Origin: Chamaecrista fasciculata
Taxonomy: Eukaryota > Streptophyta > Magnoliopsida > Fabales > Fabaceae
Direction: 5' to 3'
Assembly: GCA_003254925.1 (NCBI GenBank)
Contig: QANZ01022864.1
Coordinates: 118,686 to 182,685, forward strand
DNA: 64,000 nt
The notes beneath the pieces were generated by a model. The model searched no databases. It was not told the DNA's origin and was given only the letters and a program-made list of their open reading frames with translations. Positions 59,173 through 64,000 of this stretch are shown in pieces. The position numbers and the translations under genes were made by a program. Within the stretch, counting starts at the first letter, position 1. Each line of letters begins with the position of its first letter.

Positions 59173-62136
59173 CTAGGAAACATTCCTCGTATCTTGTATC
59201 TCAGACACTTTGCCATCAAGCTTGGACTTGTTTCCCGACCACTTTCTCTTAAACTGCTCTGCTTTTTTTGGGGAAATGATCTCAAAAGCACCAAGAATGC
59301 ATTTTCGGTATGAAAAGTCTTCGACCGTCCCATCGTCCCGCACTATAAAGAAGCAACGAGTGTTCTTATATATAGGATGATGTCCAACCTGTGAATCAAA
59401 AAGAAAAAGGGACATGAAGGTTTGTCCATGAGGATGAAAGATATAAGATTTACACAATGCATATGACTAGTGGACGAACTATCTGATGTTAGCAACTCAA
59501 GCAAATTGACACGCATCTCTTAATCTTAAAAATGAGTGTGGGCTGCATTCCAGTGCTACGTGATTTCCTGATTTTTCCTCTTTGACTTGTATTACTGATG
59601 CCTGATAGTTTCTCGTGCATGAAGGCTTCTTGGAACTAGCAAACTACAAGGCCTAGATCACTGTAAAGTTTCATATTTCATTTTTTATATAAGAAACAAA
59701 TGGCTGCATCCGTTTTCTGGTTGGAGGTTGATAAATATGACTATGACATTAAGACGTTTGAAAAATATTTCAAAAAAAACTGTAAACCTTTACATCACTT
59801 GATAATGTTCAAAGGATGTACTCTCATACACAAAATGTTAAGCCAAAATCTCTTCCTATACTATGTATTCCCACAAGGCTGTGCCATGGCACAAGGACCT
59901 GTGGAGATAAATGAATTGATCTAGCCTTTAGCCTATTCGTATTCAAATCATTGACAAACTTGTACTTCTGGTCTAACTAAATTGTCATGATTTTGTAGAT
60001 GTTTACTGAAAGTAAATATGAACCAAACGAACCTTTAGGGAAAATGCTAAAACGTGACTTAATATTCATTTTAGGAAGAAAGCTCAGATAGAATTCTCCA
60101 CATAAAAAGTTCTTCCAGTAAAACAACTTCCAAAAATGATGTTTCTATATAGATCAGAATGCAAGTACTGCTGATTTTATATGGCCAGTAAAACTTGAGT
60201 TTATGCACACTAAAGAAGTTTATCATTATTTTCTGCACATTACCATGAATCGTGGTGGTAGTTTTAACTTTCAATCATGTATATAATCTTCAATTCTTCA
60301 CACAATTACACATACCTTTATTTCCTGAACTCCAGTGCCAACCTTTTCATGCTTACGAGGATGAAAACACAAAGCCCTCCTCATGATTCTCTTGTCCGTC
60401 TCATTTAGTTGCTCATCAATAGAATACCTACACAGACAATAGCCTACGTTAACAATTATACCAAGTAGGATCCGGCCCCCACTACCTCCGTTGTTGATCT
60501 AACATACCAGTGGATGAACTACGACAACAATAACCGAAGCCTTTTCCCTGACAAAAGTCTCTATAATGCTGGTTATTGGTTCAATCCAAATTACCAATAT
60601 GACAAATAATGAAAGGGGAAAATATAGGAATGTGTGGAGGTAATTAACTGCCAAAAAAAAAATCTACAACGGCACGAGTTAATAGGCCCAATTTGTTTGA
60701 TTGTTTTATCGATTCAATGTAATGCACACTATAGTTGAAACTTGTAAAAATCACTGCATGAGATACAATTCCTTAGAGCTGAGACTTTAATTTGCTACTA
60801 GTCTGCTACTAATCAATAAATACCACAATATATCATGCTAGAGAAAACGGGGATTAACATACCTATTTAATATGCTCTTTGATATATCAGTCAGCTTCAG
60901 AATATCATCAACTGACAGCAAACTTCTTAACGAATCTGCAATGCTTTGCACCTTCAGCGTTTTAAAGGCATAGCCGCCACCTTTTTGATAGCTGGAACTC
61001 CATTTGTTTGACGTATCGTTTTGAGCTTCAAGGCTACCAGTCTTTTCATCCAACTTGTGAGCACTGGCTTCCAGCAGTTTGTACGCATCTACAGGCTTAG
61101 CAACTTCATATCCCTGATAAATTTTAATTAAACAAATATCAATACAACTGAACAAATATTACAGGCAAAAGATTTTTTGGTCCAGACGAGAAAACAATAC
61201 ATCAACAAAGAACAAGTCATTTTAAATATGTTTCAGGCAAGTCATTTTAATGAACATCCTTGCATCTCTTTTTTTACCCACTGATGGATTAACACTTGTA
61301 AATTATAATAAACTAAATTCTAATTTCCAGCTTGACATATTATAGACGAGGAATCTATTAACTTTACCTCATTAGAATATATTATATCAAACTGCCCACC
61401 TGTCCCCATGGAAGGACAGTTTCCCCAAGCCAATGCATCTAGGCTCCCCTGGAGATCATCTGTGACTCTAGCTTTAGCAGCTTTTATAAAGTGGCTACCA
61501 GGATTCTGCAATAAAATCCCAAAGTATGAATATGGATTATATCGCTGTGCATAATCTTCATACAGAAGCATTTGACTGTAATAAAAAATATGAAAACTGA
61601 CAGAAAAGCATGCTTGCACAAAGGGTGATGACACAGATGCATGTTGTCTTTGCCGTGCCAAGCCTTTAGAATTCAATCCCACAAACTCTCCACTAGCTGA
61701 TAGACAACTTGCAGCTAATAGCAAATGCTTAGGAAGGACTGTCTTGCCAGTATCAGATATGGCAGATTCCAAACTCTGCATTTAAAACCTTGTCAGTCAA
61801 TTGAATACATGTTGCCATAGATTTCAGCTTGAATTTCAATCCTGAAAAGAAGGGGATATAGTTAAATGATACACACCTGGAGAAAATATTTCCACCCTGC
61901 ACCTATTCCATATGCTGAAGAGAAATGATGTATGTTTTCTGGATGACTACGCGTCCAATCAATCAAATGCATTATCGGGAGGCAATGATCCACAAGGTCA
62001 CCCCAAAATCTGCCACTGCTAGAGTCACAGGACATAGTGACCCTCAAATATAGCTCACCAGAAGAACCAGTATTAGATTTTGATACTTTTGACCGATCAT
62101 TCCATAGAATATCTACCTTTTTGATCTCCAGCAATC
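59173..62136 (-). CDS. NRPD1: NRPD1, RNA polymerase IV largest subunit, C-terminal part
   Basis: Pol IV makes the precursors of 24-nt siRNAs for RNA-directed DNA methylation in the nucleus (family knowledge). Visible exons are 61877-62136, 61602-61775, 61368-61505, 60863-61113, 60316-60427 and 59173-59388. All phases close, and the stop is TAG. Upstream parts, including the Mg-binding metal A site, lie beyond the window. Conserved blocks are KVDILWNDRSKV, then KTVLPKHLLLAASCLSASGE, then GLARQRQHASVSSPFVQACF, then NPGSHFIKAAK, then SLDALAWGNCPSMGTGGQFD. The C-terminus is the DeCL domain: YSIDEQLNETDKRIMRRALC, then FHPRKHEKVGTG, then VGHHPIYKNTRCFFIVRDDG, then YRKCILGAF. The protein ends soon after DeCL, without the long WG/GW and QS-rich tail of NRPE1 (Pol V), which favours NRPD1. 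Order next to PHT5 also matches AT1G63020. Confidence 0.93.
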
Positions 62137-62379
62137 CTAAAGAACAGTCCAGAAATTCATAATGATAACTATAAATAGAAGAGTACTAGGCCGCAACAGA
62201 AATCCAGATGTAGTCAAACTTCTATAAAGGTAATAAAATTTCCATAGAAGCCCCATATTCAAAATACTTACATGACTTGATAAAAGAACATCAGAAAAGG
62301 CACATAAAACACTAAAAAAATTACAATACAAACAAATGTAACCTTCATTAAGCACTTAGTCACTTACAGAGTTTATGAC

Positions 62380-63031
62380 ATGTAAGTTCAGTGGAAGAGA
62401 AGTGGATTCTACGATTGTAGTGAAAGTTGGAGATCATCAATTGCAAGAAGTCACAAGTTTTAAGTATTTGGAAACGATAATGCAAAGTAAAGGGGAAACA
62501 AAAGAGGACTTTAATCACAGGATTCAAGCAGGGTGGATGAAATGGAGCAAGGCCTCTGGTGATGAAAAAGTGCAGCTTAAACTAAAAGAAAAATTTTACC
62601 GCACAACTACAAGACTCGCTTTGTTGTATGGTACCAAATGTTGGGCGATAAAAGGGCAACATGAACAGAAATTCAACGTGACTGAGATGAGAATGCTTCG
62701 ATGGATATGTGGTCATAAAACAAAAGATAAGAGCAGGAATGAAATCATCAGATAGGAAGTCGGAGTGGCACCTATGTTGAGAAATTAGTTGATTAGGTGG
62801 TTTGAGCATGTACAAAGAAGACGTACGCAGAGTTGACCAAATGGTTGAAAATCCTATTATCCGGAGAAGGGGAAGACCAAAGAAAACTATTCAAGAGACT
62901 ATCCGAAAAGATTTAGCTATTAATAGCCTAACGGCTAACATGTGTAAGTATAGAACGCGTTGGCGTCAATTGATCCATATAGCTGACCCTACCTAGTGGG
63001 AAAAGGCTTTGGTTGGCGTTGTTGTTGTATT
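62380..63031 (+). mobile_element. LINE 3' end inserted antisense in an NRPD1 intron
   Basis: The + strand encodes the C-terminal tail of a plant LINE reverse transcriptase: [20 protein letters not shown], then [15 protein letters not shown], then [20 protein letters not shown], then MRMLRWICGHKTKDKSRN, then a stop and frame changes, then IIRRRGRPKKTIQETIRKDL and YRTRWRQLIHIADPT. The 3' end is the short repeat GTTGTTGTTGT rather than poly(A), as in RTE-type LINEs. It is 5'-truncated and disabled by stops. It lies in the intron upstream of the exon at 61877-62136. Confidence 0.85.
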
Positions 63032-63118
63032 GACACTTGACAGCATAAATTTCCATTTTTTTTTTCTTTTATGGAAATTAAAGTGCTATGCCATTTTCTT
63101 TCCAATTTCATTTTTAAG
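62487..63118. repeat. Tandem duplication of LINE tail plus flank, copy 1
   Basis: 632 bases repeated at 63370-64000 (offset 883, then 882 after one 1-base deletion). The repeat includes about 87 bases of non-LINE flank after the GTTGTTGTTG end (TGACACTTGACAGCA, then GGAAATTAAAGTGCTATGCC). It is therefore a segmental copy and not a second insertion. Confidence 0.85.
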
Positions 63119-63369
63119 AGTACTCAAACTTCTACAGATTACCTAGAACTACGGCTAAGGAAAAGTGGGAAACCAAGTGCACATACACAACTTTTAAAAA
63201 AAAAAAAACTGACAAGTTGTAGAGAAGCAATAGAGTTTGAAAGGAGGCAAAACTAAAGCACTCAAAATTAACCAAAACTTAAAGTTTATGCTATACAAAG
63301 TAGTTTACTTTCTCGTATGCTTAATACCGTAGCTTTATTTGACCTTTCAAATACTATAATACATAATAN
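63119..63369. other. NRPD1 intron between the two copies
   Basis: Intronic DNA with a poly(A) run at 63197-63208. It ends in a single N at 63369. No NRPD1 exon was recognised here. Confidence 0.5.
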
Positions 63370-64000
63370 GTAAAGGGGAAACAAAAGAGGACTTTAATCA
63401 CAGGATTCAAGCAGGGTGGATGAAATGGAGCAAGGCCTCTGGTGATGAAAAAGTGCCGCTTAAACTAAAAGAAAAATTTTACCGCACAACTACAAGACTC
63501 GCTTTGTTGTATGGTACCGAATGTTGGGCGATAAAAGGGCAACATGAATAGAAATTCAACGTGACTGAGATGAGAATGCTTCGATGGATATGTGGTCATA
63601 AAACAAAAGATAAGAGCAGGAATTAAAAATCAGATAGGAAGTCGGAGTGGCACCTATGTTGAGAAATTAGTTGATTAGGTGGTTTGAGCATGTACAAAGA
63701 AGACGTATGCAGAGTTGACCAAATGGTTGAAAATCCTATTATCCGGAGAAGGGGAAGACCAAAGAAAACTATTCAAGAGACTATCCGAAAAGATTTAGCT
63801 ATTAATAGCCTAACGGCTGACATGTGTAAGTATAGAACGCGTTGGCGTCAATTGATCCATATAGCTGACCCTACCTAGTGGGAAAAGGCTTTGGTTGGCA
63901 TTGTTGTTGTATTGACACTTGACAGCACAAATTTCCATTATTTTTTTCTTTTATGGAAATTAAAGTGCTATGCCATTTTCTTTCCAATTTCATTTTTAAG
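63370..64000. repeat. Tandem duplication of LINE tail plus flank, copy 2
   Basis: This copy starts immediately after an N at 63369 and runs to the end of the window. Differences from copy 1 are few (for example GTGCCGC for GTGCAGC, a TAG for CAG codon near 63548, and a 1-base deletion near 63625). Confidence 0.85.

Overview
The window is nuclear DNA of a eudicot plant. Genes are split by short AT-rich introns with GT-AG junctions, and the spaces between them are AT-rich and packed with small transposons. No bacterial or organellar features are visible. The species cannot be named from the sequence. The order of genes matches an Arabidopsis chromosome 1 block, which suggests a rosid or close relative. 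Exon limits were worked out by hand from GT-AG sites, reading-frame phase and family conservation. In every gene called here the phases close exactly.

Layout. At 1-3638 (+) lies the 3' part of a MINDY-type deubiquitinase gene. At 9601-12180 (+) is KNAT7, a class II KNOX homeobox gene. At 19862-21854 (+) is NRS/ER (UER1), the UDP-rhamnose 3,5-epimerase/4-reductase. At 25698-26783 (-) is a class I TCP factor close to TCP9/TCP19. At 27994-32743 (-) is cytosolic HMG-CoA synthase in 12 exons. At 40669-40749 (-) is tRNA-Leu(AAG). At 41719-41852 (-) is a MIR399 hairpin with PHR1-type sites upstream. At 42822-45828 (-) is a HOTHEAD-type GMC oxidoreductase. At 47814-52982 (-) is an SPX-MFS vacuolar phosphate transporter (PHT5/VPT) whose 5' UTR at about 53637-53950 carries a near-perfect miR827 site. 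At 59173-62136 and beyond (-) is the 3' end of NRPD1, the largest subunit of RNA polymerase IV.

KNAT7, NRS/ER, MIR399, PHT5 and NRPD1 stand in the same order as AT1G62990, AT1G63000, AT1G63005, AT1G63010 and AT1G63020. The TCP, HMGS, tRNA and HOTHEAD genes lie inside this block. The phosphate theme is the most notable biology: a phosphate-starvation microRNA gene lies about 6 kb from a vacuolar phosphate transporter gene that bears a site for a second phosphate-starvation microRNA, and a short upstream ORF ends inside that site.

Mobile DNA. There are two families of long-armed foldback elements with 9-bp target duplications (Mutator-like MITEs), two Stowaway-like MITEs, one Harbinger-like MITE nested inside a foldback element, an intronic MITE with a 10-bp duplication, a TRIM-like element, a LINE remnant and LINE 3' tails in an NRPD1 intron. 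Two near-identical tandem duplications each touch N bases and may be assembly artefacts.
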